Positions 1-12,453 of a DNA stretch of 64,000 bases are shown in pieces. The stretch spans positions 29,300,392-29,364,391 of the forward strand of contig NC_037596.1 of assembly GCF_003073045.1 (NCBI RefSeq). Direction: 5' to 3'. Every line of letters starts with the position of its first letter. Positions within the stretch are counted from its first letter, which is position 1. Below the pieces are notes generated by a model. That model made no database searches and was not told where the DNA came from. It saw only the letters and a program-made list of their open reading frames with translations. The position numbers and the translations under genes were made by a program. The stretch comes from Pomacea canaliculata (lineage: Eukaryota > Mollusca > Gastropoda > Architaenioglossa > Ampullariidae).

Positions 1-320
1 CAGGAGAATGTATTCGTCATCCTGGTTATTACTATGTTCTTTTACTTTGAAATCATTAACATCTTCGATTTATTCTAAATAGTCCAACTCATCTCCATAT
101 GATGTTTTTGTCGTGCAAAAAAAACAAGTTTTTATAAATCATATTCTTTCTTTCCTTTCTTTCCCCTGGTTCCTGTGCCACTTCAGTTTGTATACTAATG
201 TTAATGTGTTAATATTTAATTTGTAATGAAAAGATATTATAGTATATCTATAGTCTCCCTTCTCAATACCTGTCACCAATACAATAAAGGTAGGCTGTCA
301 TGGGTTCAGCACACACACAC
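1..320. repeat. Array-derived upstream block plus a dispersed 145-bp repeat
   Basis: Bases 1-165 closely match 20039-20195, the stretch upstream of gene g3. Bases 175-316 match 10338-10486 almost base for base and include an AATAAA-containing end, so this is a dispersed repeat or a copied 3' end of unknown origin. A short CA run then joins intron sequence of a broken EF-hand gene. No coding sequence is seen. Confidence 0.6.
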
Positions 321-324
321 ACAC

Positions 325-1221
325 GTGCCGTATTTTAAGATGAATAACTGCCGCTGTTGAGTATAGTCATATCCGACGATATGAATCGGGAAAGGAAGAA
401 ATTGCTTTTACTGCCTTCACCTTCATAAGCCGTTATTGCCATCATCACTATCTTCATACTCTTTATCTTCCTCCTCCTCCACGAATTCGTTCTTTTTTTT
501 TTCTTTCTCTTCCTCCTCCTTCTCCTCCTCGTCCTCCTCCTCGTCCTCCTCCTCGTCGTCGTCGTCGCCCTCCTCCTCTTCCTCCTCCTCATCATCATCA
601 TCCTAACTGGTATCGATCAGCAGGTCGACTTGTAAACTGAACGCAAGGTATGGGGAGAAGCTGGAGTAAAGTTGTGACCTTTGAACTATTCTTGAACACT
701 GAGTAATTCTCCCATCGTGCATACTTACCCCTCTTTGATGCTTGTTAACCAGGTTTTCTGCTGCGTTTAAGGGATTTAATTGAAACAGTTCAGTTATCAC
801 TTTATGTAAGATATGAATTTTAAATAAAACTTTTAAAGTAGTACAATAAATACAGATTTACAACTAAAAATATAAATATTGTCAGCTGATTTCCCTATTT
901 CTCACGCCATGCAAACTTTGATGGCCTCATCTTGAATAAGAGCTTGAAAACATTACATAGAATGTAAGTAATTAAAAAGATTCTTCTTTACTTTGTCAAG
1001 TACAGTACAGAATGAAGATAATGTGATTGATGTAACTGGTCACATGTAATCATAATCATATTTTGGTTTTGGCAGGTAATAGATGGCATCGAAAACGAGA
1101 TTGCGGCCTTATATGCAGCTTAACAGGCTGATACATCCGACACCTGACAGATGAAGGGAGCTGATGTTTTGACAACAAAGGCTATATAACAGCAAGACAC
1201 CTGACAAAGAATTCTAATAAA
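325..1221 (+). pseudogene. g0: 3' remnant of a type I secreted EF-hand gene
   Basis: Only the last intron and last exon of a family member are present. Bases from about 325 match intron 4 of g2 (from 16390). The final exon lies at 1076-1123 after a TTTTGGCAG acceptor and reads VIDGIENEIAALYAA then TAA, nearly the same as the g3 and g4 ends. A poly(A) signal AATAAA follows at 1216-1221. The promoter, signal-peptide exon and EF-hand exons are absent: the left part is replaced by upstream-type sequence and a dispersed repeat. The copy therefore cannot make the protein unless further exons lie outside the window, which the upstream-type junction argues against. Confidence 0.75.
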
Positions 1222-2720
1222 ATTCAAAATGTTTGAAATGAACGACAGTGGCTTTTCGTTATGTGTTCTGTAAGCAGATAATGAGGATAAAAACCCATAA
1301 AAGGAGAGGAAACAACAACAACATAACTGAGTTATTAATAATATCTCAGTTTTGACTTGACATGAAGAACTATTTTCACTCTTTTCCGTCGTGCCATGTA
1401 AAACTAAATTATTGATAAAATGTCTGGAAACAAAATTAAAATGGCAATTTGATTAGAATTTATGGTACATTAAATGTATTAAATTGTTTAACACTTTACA
1501 TTTTTTTCCTACATTCTACCTCGGGATTGATTTTAAAACAATTTCTTGTTCATCTAGTTTGCATCTCGCTTTAATATAAGAAAACAAATGAAATATATTT
1601 CACAATTTCTTATTTGGCTGTTTATTAAGTGTCACCTGGTAAGACAGTTTAGGTTGCCTTTTATTTTAAGGTTTGTAAATGTCTTTGTAAGCTGAAAAAT
1701 TTCTGACCAATAGATTTAATTATCTTCATATTTATTGGCTTGTTTAGATAGTACTTAGAGTTATGAAGCGATCGCGAGACTGAGTCAAGACAACATGAAT
1801 TGTGGTGTGTGCGGTCAGTAAACAGGAGGACGAAGTAGATACATTAATTAGTAATTTACAAATAAATAAAGAATGAATCGACTTGTCAGAAAGGAAATCT
1901 CTGCGCCATAAAAATTGTGAAAAAATACTGTGGACCCCAAATTGTATAAGTCTTCTGAATATTGTTTCTTATCACATAATCCCTTTTTTATATTCTGTGT
2001 GGTTCTTGTTTTATTCTCTTGTCTCATTAAAACTTTTGTTTTATGCAATAATGACTAAGGAGGCTCAACTCGTCTTTCAAAGCTGCTTGAGCGTTCGATA
2101 CACTTCATTGACCACAGTAAATGTTAGGAGCAAGTTTTTGAGATAAACAGTCTTGGCATATCTCTTTAGCCGACCTTGTTGTAAAATAGTGGGGTTTGAT
2201 TTTTAGTTTTGATACTTAGTTGTTTGTAGAAGGTTGATTTCTGACTAAGGAGTAAACGACTTTAGTCTAAAGACTTTCAAACGGTCATTTGGAAAAAAAT
2301 TTTAAAAAATAAAACTTTTATCTGATTGGTATACAGCATAATGAGAGACACGTACAAGACACAAACAGGAAGTAAAGTACATTTAAGCAAATAAAACCAA
2401 GATTTTCGTAAACATAATTACTATAATTTCTTAGAGCAAAAAGTTAATTCCAGCGTCAAAGAACAAAAGAAAAAAAGACTACTGATGAACTTTTGTAAAA
2501 TATTGAATAGCCGTCAGTTTTTTCTACATTCTTTAGCAGGTGTGTCTCTCACTGTTTGTGTTTGTTTGAGAGATAGAGATAGTGAGAGAAAGACATTGTG
2601 TGTTGTTATTTATTCTTTCCTTCATTTTCTATTTGTATTTTTCTTCTTCCAATGAGTATTTAAAACATAACATTTTTATCGTTTCTTTCTACGCTACTTG
2701 AGAACGGGGATGGAAGTCGT
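1222..2720 (+). other. 3' flanking block of the array unit, no gene
   Basis: Paralogous to the flanks after g2 (17280-18790), g3 (23305-25200), g6 (38915-40290) and to 56400-57530. Shared landmarks include the region around GTCGACCTTG(T/C)TGTA (seen here as CCGACCTTGTTGTA near 2170) and a GT-rich stretch before a CATCATC/GTCGTC tract. No open frame resembles a protein. Confidence 0.55.
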
Positions 2721-2744
2721 CATCATCATCATCATGATGGTCGT

Positions 2745-3298
2745 CGTCGTCATTAAACTACTGTAAGAGGCACATTATATTGGCTTCAAAACCCTCACAT
2801 GCACCAAAGATAATGACATACAATAATAAGCGCCATGTGTGCGTCTAAAGACAAAGTCCGGCAACCAGCCACCTGCCACGACACGGCTTATTGTCTCCCC
2901 TGCCTGACGCCTGCGCACACAAATACACTCAAATACTACATCTGCTGCAGATCAATGCAAGTGAAAGATTCGTAAATTCATGGAACTGTGGAAATAAATA
3001 ATAACACACAATTCTGCAAAATCCTTTGCCAACACGCGCAGATTATTTCCCAGTAAAACATTCACCAAGTTTTCTCATACATCATAGGTTAGTCTTGTGT
3101 TTATTGTTAGGCAAACACTCACCTGTCAAACTTCTAGATTACAAGGCAGCAGATGTTTTCTTTATCACAAGCTTAGTCTTAGTTTTTTGGTTTGTTCCTC
3201 AGGAATCAAAGTGTAAATTCGGCCCCTCTATCTACTGACCGTACACACATCACAACCCAAGTTTTCTTGGTTCTATTCAATTGCTTCTTCTTTAAACG
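2745..3298 (+). promoter_or_regulatory. Orphan promoter module P1 of the EF-hand family
   Basis: Contains the conserved upstream core GGCTTATTGTCTCCCCTGCC (near 2885), the CTGCAGATCAATGCAAGTGAAAGATT stretch in part, and the noncoding first-exon homolog ending at 3298. The TATA position reads TGTAAATT rather than TATATATT, and the usual splice donor (ACG then GTAAAT) reads ACGATGAAT, so the donor GT is lost. No family coding exon follows before g1's own promoter. I infer a dead or enhancer-only duplicate. Confidence 0.5.
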
Positions 3299-3587
3299 AT
3301 GAATACATTGTAAGCTTAAAAAAAAATTCTTCCTTATAGTCTAAGAGGAGGTATTGTGTCCATATACCTTAGTTTAACCAGGCTGTCTTTCATTCGTCAC
3401 AGATTATTTTCTAGGTTAGACATCAATCTCTCCTACATGAGAATGTATTCGCCATCTTGGTTACTACCATGTTATTTTATATTGTAATCATTGACATCTT
3501 CGATTTAGTTAAAAGTTTAAAGCTCATTTCTGTACGATTTTTATTTCGTGCACAAAAAATTAATTTTTGGTTTTGTAAATCATATTA

Positions 3588-3655
<68 letters not shown>

Positions 3656-5640
3656 ACTGGCAGATTTCCTAATGAACATTGTCACTTTGTTTCATCTTCT
3701 AGGAACACATTACACGTGTCGAATGCAAAGAGGATCAAATCAAGTGACAAAAGGCTTCCCGTGAAATTTGTATTTTGTTTTGTGACAGCTATGTTGTTAT
3801 ATGAAAGATGGTTGATTTGTCAGCAAAAAACGGTGTTTTCATGAGTTCTATCAGGTGTGTAAGCTTAGCGCCATTCCAGATAGACACGCGTACCTACGCA
3901 GAGTGCAGGCATTGAATCATAAATTGCTTCTAAAAAAAAATGAGAAAGGATTTGATAGATATAAAAATTTTAAAATAATACAGAAATGTTCAAACTGTGT
4001 TTGAAGTAAGACTTGTTTTGTTTTAGAAGCAAGTATCGACAAATGGTGTTTCGAAAATAATTGTGTGTATGTGGGCCATAATATGCTAAAAACAAAGTGA
4101 TAGTCCTTGAGGAAAGTCATATCTGCTCTGTAGCTCTTTGCTGGTGACTTCATAATTCATTAAGTTGTCCACGAATCCACGTGTACTTTGCTGTCCTTTT
4201 TTTTTTTCTTGTGCTTTTTCCTTGCACTCCATAGGATCTTCCTTTCTCTTCCCCCTATCCCTCATCTGACAGCCTGTCTGTTCTTTTGAAGGTTGCCATT
4301 CAATTTTTTTCTGTCTTCTTTAAACATTATTTCTGTGTACTCGTTTTGTCTGTCACAATAAAAAAATCTGTTTTTATAATATTGAGATTTTATTTAATAC
4401 AAAATACTAGTCCATTTGCGTCTTTGTGATGTTGTGTGGGATTATTTTAAAACAGAAATAGCTCTGACGGCTGGATTTCGCTTTTTTAAGTGTATAAAAA
4501 AATTAAATGTCGAAAAACGCACGTGTGAACATTGTCACGCCACCCAGTCCTATTGCCAGCCTCACGAGATGTCAAGAGAAATTTTATTATTATTATACCT
4601 GTGAGTGTTTCGTCAGCTACAAGGGTTCAGCAAGCCTGTATATCGCCTGCTAGCTGCATTTAACTTTTAAGCATGTAAGGCTTAGCTATCTATCGTCACT
4701 TACATAATTATTTTGCTTTTTAAAACCAACGTTTTTTGAGCCTGTCTTTGATGGAGGGGAAAGTGTATTATTATTATTATTATTCTCCGTCACATGTGCT
4801 TTCACAGTAACGTGATTGTGCCATTGAGAGAAAAAAAGCGAAAAAAAAAAATCCTGAACACGTGTGATTTATGGTTCATGAAGCGGTCAAGTGTTGATGA
4901 TAAACAATGCTTTAAAGCAGTTGTATTTGTTATGTCAACATCTAAAGATTGGCTTATTCGTCTTTTTGTCAATCGGTAGAGTATATATTTTGCCCTGCTT
5001 ATGCCTGGTAAACACTCGATTTCTTGGTTTTCCTTACCTACCTTTGAATTGAGAGGTAAGAATGTATTCTTATATTAACATTAACTGTAAATTATTTATT
5101 TATTTTGTACGTAAAAGAACTTTTGAACATTTAAATCTCTGTCATGGTGCTAATGTTCTATTGGGTGTTATCACTACCGTTCTTACTGCTTATGATGACT
5201 TATTTGCCAAACATGTCAAAAATGTCAAAAAAAGTAAAAACAAGACAAAGAGGGTTTCTGCATTGAGCTGTCTCGGAGATGATTGGTGATGCTCTATGTT
5301 GACTGTAGCAAGAATACACTTTACTAAATAATGACACCAACAAGTTCTAGAAAGTAGGTAGATTGTCATTCGAATGTGCAACATTACGACGAATTTTTTC
5401 TGTCTTTAAAATATCATGAGTAGCTGTTGGCGTACAACAGGGGAAACAATGAACAGTAGCATATGGCTTGTTGTAGGACTTGATCCTTAAATGAACACAC
5501 GACAGGAATCGCATGGCATTAACATTATTAACTTGTTTCTTCCATGTATGGAAATAATCACCATCGTAATCGTCGTCGTCGTCGTTATTAAATTGGTGTG
5601 AGAAGTACATGATATTCACCTCTACAACCTCAGCATATAC
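3299..5640. other. Duplicated noncoding block, no gene
   Basis: Bases 3690-4880 are paralogous to 10670-11890, and 4520-5690 to 13220-14340. The pieces recur in a different order around 10.5-14.4 kb, so the segment was duplicated and rearranged with its neighbouring promoter modules. Open frames here are short and composition-driven. Confidence 0.5.
3590..3652 (+). repeat. (CT)n microsatellite
   Basis: An uninterrupted CT dinucleotide run of about 60 bases inside the block after P1. Confidence 0.95.
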
Positions 5641-5996
5641 ACATGCACCAAAGAAAATAACATACAATGCTGAGTTCCACGTGTGTACGTCTATAGATCA
5701 AGTCCGACAACTAGACACTTGCCACGACACGGCTTATTGTCTCCCCTGCCTGACTCCTACACATACAAGCAAAGACACAGTGTGACTAGACCTGCTGCAG
5801 ATCAATGCAAGTAAAAGATTCGTGAATTCACTGAACTCTAAAAATAAATAATAAGACACATTGATTGAAAATTGATTGCCAGCAGGAGCAGATTATTTTG
5901 CAGAGAAACTTTAACCACATTCACCACGTTTTGTCATACATCATGGGATAGTCTTGTCTTTATTGTTAATCAAACACTCACCTGTCAAACGTACAT
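5640..5996 (+). promoter_or_regulatory. Truncated orphan promoter module P2
   Basis: Carries the core GGCTTATTGTCTCCCCTGCC (near 5730), the CTGCAGATCAATGCAAGT stretch and the CATACATCATGGGATAGTCT stretch, like the g2 upstream region. It stops at about 5995, before the TATA/first-exon part, where unrelated sequence begins. Confidence 0.5.
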
Positions 5997-6394
5997 CAAA
6001 CATCATCTGTATTGACAGTAAGCCAACAAATATCAGCTACATGATTTCAACTGAAATTAAATCGTTCACTATATCGCCAGTTTAAAAATTCATAGAATGT
6101 AAGTACAAATTAGTACATTGGTGATTTAGAATATTTTTAAATAGAAAATAGTTTTCTAGAATGTTAATGCCGAAAACACATTTACAAAGACAGAACTCAC
6201 ATTAAATTTTTATTCAGTTAGTAGTCATGGGTCTTTTTAACGGAAAATTGGAACCAACAATAATAATTCTCATTACAGTCTTTGTTATTATTGTCATATC
6301 GTAATTAAAGCATGGTATCATGATATCATCACCTTACATTCTACTTACGTACATATGTACCAAAGGGAAAGATCGTTAAACAGCGTTAGTCACG

Positions 6395-6875
6395 AGCGCC
6401 ATCCACACACGGGTAGCCAGGGGTCATGTCCCTTAATGCGCCATCTGAGCGACGACGAGCCTCATTGTCTCCCTTGCCTGACCGTACACGCACGCACGGA
6501 CTCACACACACACACAAGCTGACTGTGCCCTAAGCTGCTAAACACTTCCTCGTATGAAATTCATAAATCAATCTTCAGTAGAAATTGATAAAGGTAAAAA
6601 TAATGCTAAGTTTAATTTTTATTAAAAGTCTTGAGAACTTTTATTTATATTTTATAAATAATATTATTCACGCTTGACGTAAATCCTAAGATTATGTCCT
6701 GGATTTGAAGTTCAGACACCGGCCAGCTGTCAAACCTTAAAATGGAGATGTTTTTTTCAAGACTTAATCCTGATTTATTGAGTTGTTTATTCGAAGGCGA
6801 GTATACATATTTACCCTGCTGGCTACTGACCACACATCACAACAGAAGCATTCTTCCAAGCCTCTACATCAAACG
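6395..6875 (+). promoter_or_regulatory. g1 promoter and noncoding first exon
   Basis: A diverged copy of the upstream module lies at 6400-6500 (CTCATTGTCTCCCTTGCCTGAC). A TATA-like TATACATATTT is at 6802-6812. About 30 bases downstream the conserved first-exon text CTACTGACCACACATCACAA begins, and the exon ends at AAACG before the donor GTTAGT at 6876. The layout matches the TATA and noncoding-exon pairs of the type I genes. The start site is inferred, not seen. Confidence 0.6.
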
Positions 6876-7422
6876 GTTAGTACACCTTAATATGACAAAT
6901 AGTGTGAGAACATCAAGTTAAACCTTAATAATAACAGTTTAAGTTAAAATAGGGATTTGGTAATTAAAATATCTGTTTGTTATGTATTTTAATCGTGTAC
7001 AGGAGACCAAATGCTTTTACACTTCAGAGACATAGTCAAATCTCGACACTTTACAGTTTCGAAATTCGTCGCATTTTGCATTTGATTCCTTTTGACGAGA
7101 AAAAATTACTTCAGTGCCCGAGGTGTGCACACTGGATGTCTGTCAGGGTTGTCTGCTCCAGTAGAAACATATGGTCACGTGACAAGTCCGCAGTCGTTTT
7201 TGTGGAATTTTTGTCGCGTATAAACAAAGCACAGATACTGCTGCTTCTGAATTAATTTATTAAGTGTATTAAGGTACCTCTGTATAGATAAGCAATACTT
7301 TAAACAGGTTTGAAAATTAAGAAACAAATTTTTTGAACTAAAACTACTTTTACAACAGATCATGATTTGCTAGTATCTTATCTTGACGGAAAAATTTTTC
7401 AGATCAACCTGCATATTTCATA

Positions 7423-9143
7423 ATGAAGTTTGTCATCTTTCTTGGACTTCTGGGTGTGGTGCTCGGGTAAGTGACAATTTATTTCCAGGACTATTATTGC
7501 TAAATTTGAAGAAAAAATGTAACTAAAATGTTGCCAGCTATGACTAGGATTAGTTTGAACATCATCAGTCAAGGAATCTACAGCTTAGCCTTTCATCTGA
7601 TTTGTTTACGCCATATACTTGCAAGCAACTGGAAACTGCACTTTTTAAAGTTAAATTATTTACACACACATAAAAGTAACATGTCATCATATTCAAGATA
7701 CACTTTATTAATCAGAGCAGACAATATTTTTTCAGCAATGATGCCAACTACGTCTCCAAGCTGTTCCACGCTACCGACATCAACAACGATAATGTCATTT
7801 TGCTTCATGAAATTATGGAAGCTTTTAACTACATGGATGTGGACGGTAATCATCATTATCATTATTGTCGTCATCTTCGCCATCGTCACCATCAAGACCC
7901 TTACCCCACCCAGCACCAATGTCGGTGTCATTCTTATAAAGGGTTAAAATTTCACAATGAGTTAAACATGTTTTGAATGTCTAATGATATGAACACTATT
8001 TTCTTCTAGTAATTTGGTGAATATATCCAAGAAGCTTTCCCTAGTTATAGAAATAAAATATTTGCTTCCCACTAGATATAAATCACTATTTCAGACGATT
8101 ACCAGCTGACTCTTGAAGAGTTTGGCGCTGACTTAATTCCCGGGTCGCCTCCTCTTGATGTCGAGAGCGCTTTCAAATTCTTCGACACAAAGGACCTGGA
8201 GGAGAATGGCTTGTTGGATAAATCAGCTGTTCTGTTCTATTTCAATGGCCTGGACAGTAACAGTGAGTTATATTTATATATATCTTAGGCTAAGTTTTCG
8301 CGACGCAAAGTGTAAACTTATTGAATGATAATGATAAACGCTTATTTTAAAGCTACAAACACATCTCAATTTTTATTTTAATGACATCTTTGTTCTCATC
8401 GATCTGTCAATTGCTTAGCTGCCAAAAGAAAAACTATCACGGAAAATCTCAATTTTATACAACATTTTGAAAGTGTCTAATAATATAATAATAAAATTTA
8501 TTTTTATCGTGCAATACTTCACAAGGTTAATGTCATTCTCGACGTGCATAAAAAAGAAACTGAACACACGAAACTTATTTGATCGAAGAAAAGACTGTAA
8601 GTCAACAGATAATCTGAAACCACAAAAAGGAAATAAAATGTTATTGTCCTAGTCACAAAATGCAGTCAAGGACAATCACTAAAATCCCATCAGTCAGACT
8701 CCAAACTCAAAATTAACTTAAGGAATCGTCAAAATCAGTAAGAATCTGGAGAGACATGCCTCTCCAAAAAAATGTGTAAATATCTAAAATGTTTTATATA
8801 TATATATACTATTATGTAAAATAAATGATATAGAATATTATATATACTATAAGGCTGTATATTTATATTTTCAGAGGACGGCCGACTCACACTTGCGGAA
8901 TACATGGAGAATTATTTTCTGGTAATAGAATCAGTATGGATAGACAGGCAGACATAAAAACAACAGATAGAGATACAGACAGATTGACTGACTGACAGAC
9001 AAACAGATAAATATGAGATGATTGGAAGAGAAAGTGTAAGAGAGAAAGTTCAGAATGCATGCAGAGGATACAATAGTAAGGAATGTTAATATTTGATTAC
9101 ATTTCGGTGTTGACAGCTCTTCGATGACAATGGCCGTAAATAA
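7423..9143 (+). CDS. g1: secreted EF-hand protein, type II, 131 aa
   Basis: Five coding exons: 7423-7466, 7736-7845, 8095-8262, 8875-8921 and 9117-9143, all with GT-AG introns and consistent phases (2, 1, 1, 0), summing to 396 nt. The signal peptide is MKFVIFLGLLGVVLG. EF1 is DINNDNVILLHE, EF2 DVDDDYQLTLEE (split by intron 2), EF3 a degenerate DLEENGLLDKSA without Glu at position 12, and EF4 DSNKDGRLTLAE (split by intron 3). The tail is LFDDNGRK. The protein should be exported and bind calcium mainly through EF1, EF2 and EF4; partners are unknown. It is the only intact type II copy with canonical splice sites. The start is chosen because it opens the signal peptide after a short 5' UTR in the same exon. 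Confidence 0.85.
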
Positions 9144-9187
9144 AACACCGGATTTGACGGAGTGTTAACAAGCTGCTGGAAGCGAAA

Positions 9188-9193
9188 AATAAA
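9188..9193 (+). terminator. g1 poly(A) signal
   Basis: AATAAA 45 bases after the stop codon. Another AATAAA overlaps the stop region. Confidence 0.6.
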
Positions 9194-9377
9194 AGTAAAA
9201 TTTTCGAAGCCAAATACAAACATTTTGTTGTGTGTTTTAGAGGCGTGGGGTTAACACTGCACCTTGACTGAATGCTCTTGAGCTTTGTAACCCTTCGTAC
9301 ATTTTCCATTGATATCTCTTCACTTTCTTCTGTTGTTTCATTCTTTTTGATTGAAATATGTTTGTTTTAAAAAATCT

Positions 9378-9442
9378 TTTTTTCTCTCTCTCTGTCTCTC
9401 TCTGGGTCTTTCTTTTTCTCTGTCTCTCTCTGTCTCTCTGTC

Positions 9443-9503
<61 letters not shown>

Positions 9504-9504
9504 G
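9378..9504 (+). repeat. (CT)n/(CTGT)n microsatellite
   Basis: Mixed TCTC and TCTG repeats with a pure CTGT core of about 45 bases. They give Leu/Ser/Cys/Val-rich and Arg/Thr/Asp-rich false frames. Confidence 0.9.
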
Positions 9505-10337
9505 TGACAGGATCAACCACTGTGAATGCTAATGTGGCGGAAATTATTTTATAATAAACATAATAAAGTTAACTTGTATTTCACCTTATCCCACCATCAA
9601 AGCCAGGCTCAAGGCGCTGTACAGAAAGAAAACAGACAGCTGGTCTCAAAAACAAAGAGTTGATTGTGAACTCTGTTAATGTAGCTACTCATGCCATCAG
9701 CCATCTGCAACGTTTCGGAACCTTGGTAATTTCGGCAAAATCAGATTAATTTATAAAGTTTAGTTTGCCATGAGGCGTGCATGACAACGGGACTTAAAGG
9801 TGTGAAAATGTACACTGGAAGGCTTTTCTACATTTTTATATAAATATTGGAAATAGTCCAGCAAGTCGACTGATGCGTTTATTTATAGTTCCAAACTTCA
9901 TCGAATTATACGAACATTTTGTACTAAAATATAATCTGAAGAAGACCCAATAAAACTTGAATTTACTTTTATAGTGTTACCGACAAATTGGTCACATAGA
10001 AATGTTTTTACTCTCCAATATATCAAATGACAATAAGAATCCATTCTGGTTAGTATAGCATTGAAAGCATATAGAGAATAATTGAAAAAACGAGAGGCGT
10101 GTTTTGAGTGGGGTGTGGAGAGGAGACTCGGAGGATTATATTATGGAACAGACTAGTTAAAACTGTTGAAGATATGTGTTATTCAGTCTGTCACGACTGA
10201 TTACATACTGGTAGAATGCAGATCACATACACTGGACTGGTATTCAGAATCACATCTCAAGCATGGAGGATGTTATAAAAAAAAGTTTTTTCTTCACTCA
10301 GTATCGCTTTTGACAGAGGTGGCTGTCCACTTTGACC
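9505..10337. other. Intergenic, nothing recognised
   Basis: AT-rich sequence between g1 and the dispersed repeat at 10338. No family exon, no RNA gene and no transposon ends were recognised. Confidence 0.4.
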
Positions 10338-10486
10338 CCTGGTTCCTGTGCCACTTCATTTTGTATACTAATGTTAATGTGATAATATTTAATTTGTAAT
10401 GTAAAGATATTATAGCATATCTATAGTCTCCCTTCTCAATACCTGTCACCAATACAATAAAGGTTGGATGTCATGGGTTTAGCTCT
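10338..10486 (+). repeat. Second copy of the 145-bp dispersed repeat
   Basis: Matches 175-316 from CCCCTGGTTCCTGTGCCACT to the CACCAATACAATAAAGG end with few differences. The flanks differ, so the match is bounded. Its nature (SINE, copied 3' UTR or array fragment) is unresolved. Confidence 0.6.
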
Positions 10487-11890
10487 CACTATTCCATAAG
10501 CCACTCCAAAAACCAGAAATCCCAGGCACTTAGAAGACTGTGTTTTACAAAGACCGTTGAAATCTGTTTATTTAACACAGGTAATGGAGGTTAAGTTGGG
10601 ATCGTGATATCGGTTCTTGAGGTCAAGCGCGGGTCACCTGTATGACGTCATTAGGGACACCACAGAGCGTGAGAGAACACATTGCACGTGTTGAATGCAA
10701 AGAGGATGAAATCAAGTGACAAAGGGCTTGCCGTTAAATTTGTATTTTGGTTTGAGACAGCTATGTTGTTATATGAAAGATGGCTTATTTGTCAGCAAGA
10801 AACGGTATTTTAGTGAGTTATATCAGGTGTGGAAGCTTAACGACTTTCCAAATAGACAGGCTTACCTACGCAGAGGGAGGCATTGAATTATAAATTGCTC
10901 CTAAGGAATAATATTTTTTGAAAAAAAAATGAGAGAGGATTTGATAGATATAAAAATGTTTAAAATAATACAGAAATGTTCAAACTGTATTTGAAGTAAG
11001 TCTTGTTTTAGAACCAAGTGTCGACGAATGGTGTTTCGAAAATAAGTGTGTCTGTGTTTGTGTGCAATAATATGTTAAAAACAAGGTGACAGTCCTTGAG
11101 GAAATTAAAAGTCTTCTCTGGTCTGTAACAAAAGCACTCTGCCGTTGACTTCATAATTAATGAACTTGTCCATTAATCCACGTGTACTTTGCTTTGTTTT
11201 CTTGTGCTTTTCCTTGCACTAGATAAGATCTCCTTTCTCTTCCCCTATCCCTCATCTGACAGCCTCTCTGTTCTTTGAAGGTTGCCATTCAATTTTTTCT
11301 GCCTTCTTTAAACATTATTCTGTGTAATCGTTTTGTCTGTCACAATAAAAAAATCTGTTTTTTATAATATTGATATTTCATATTAATACAAAATACTTGG
11401 TCCTTTGCGTTTGTGATGTTGTGTGGACATTTTAAACTGATATAGCTCTGACTTTACGCAAGGCTGGATTTCGCTTTTTTAAATATATAAAAAGAAAACA
11501 TTTAAATGTCGAAAAACGCACGTGTGAAGATTGTCACGCCACCCAGTCCTATTGACAGCCTCACGAGATGTAAAGAGAAACTTTCTTATTATTGTTATAT
11601 CTGTGAGTGTTCCGTCAGCTACAAGGGTTCAGCAAGGGTGTATATCGCCTGCTAATTGCATCGAACTTTTCAGTATGTAAGGCTTAGCTATCTATCATCA
11701 CTTATAAATAATTATTTGCTTTTAAGACCAACACTTTGAGCCTGTCTTTGATGGACGGAAAAGCGCTGTATTATTATTATTAGTAGTAGTAGTAGTAGTA
11801 GTCGTCTCCGTCTTTCACAGTAAGTGATTTTGCAATTGAGAGAAAAAAAAACCAAGAAAAAAATCCTGAACATGTGCGATTCATGGTTCA
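10487..11890. other. Duplicated noncoding block
   Basis: Bases 10670-11890 are paralogous to 3690-4880. A GTAGTAGTAGTAGTAGTAGTC run sits near 11780-11802. No coding exon is seen. Confidence 0.5.
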
Positions 11891-11894
11891 TGAA

Positions 11895-12453
11895 GCGTCG
11901 TCGTCGTCATTAAACTACTGTAAGAGGCACATTATATTGGCTTCAAAACCCTCACGTGCACCAAAGATAATGACATGCAATAATAAGCGCCATGAGTGCG
12001 TCTAAAGACAAAGTCCGGCAACCACCCACCTTATTACACGGCTTATTGTCTCCCCTGCCTGACGCCTGCGCACACAAATACACTAAAATACTACATCTGC
12101 TGCAGATCAATGCAAGTGAAAGATTCGTAAATCCATGGAACTGTGAAAATAAATAATAACACACAATTCTGCAAAATCGTTTGCCAACACGCGCAGATTA
12201 TTTCCCAGTAAAACATTCACCACGTTTTCTCATACATCATGGGATAGTCTTGTCTTTATTGTTAGGCAATCACTCACCTGTCAAACTTCTAGATTACAAG
12301 GCAGCAGATGTTTTCTTTATCACAAGCTTAGTCTTAGTTTTTTGGTTTGTTCCTCAGGAATCAAAGTGTAAATTCGGTCCCTCTATCTACTGACCGTACA
12401 CACATCACAACCCAAGTTTTCTTGGTTCTATTGAATTGCTTCTTCTTTAAACG
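11895..12453 (+). promoter_or_regulatory. Orphan promoter module P3
   Basis: A close copy of P1 (2745-3298) with the same absent TATA and the same altered donor (AAACGATGAAT at the first-exon end, 12453). No coding exon follows until g2, which has its own module. P1 and P3 therefore share an ancestral loss of the donor. Confidence 0.5.

Noticed and set aside
335-601. Arg/Lys-rich and Met-rich frames over trinucleotide runs (also 16491-16697, 22233-22637, 52285-52719)
   Set aside because: Composition artefacts of CTC/ATC microsatellites inside intron 4 of the EF-hand genes.
3026-3238. 70-codon frames in promoter modules (also 12181-12393, 25518-25802, 57917-58117)
   Set aside because: They span the TATA and noncoding first-exon region and are shared only because the modules are duplicated; no signal of coding constraint.
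7528-7947. 139-codon plus frame across g1 exon 2
   Set aside because: Out of frame with the EF1 exon and crossing its splice sites.
9338-9554. Cys/Leu/Ser/Val and Thr/Asp/Arg/Gln frames (also 27779-27978)
   Set aside because: Reading frames of CTGT/ACAG microsatellites without any conserved context.
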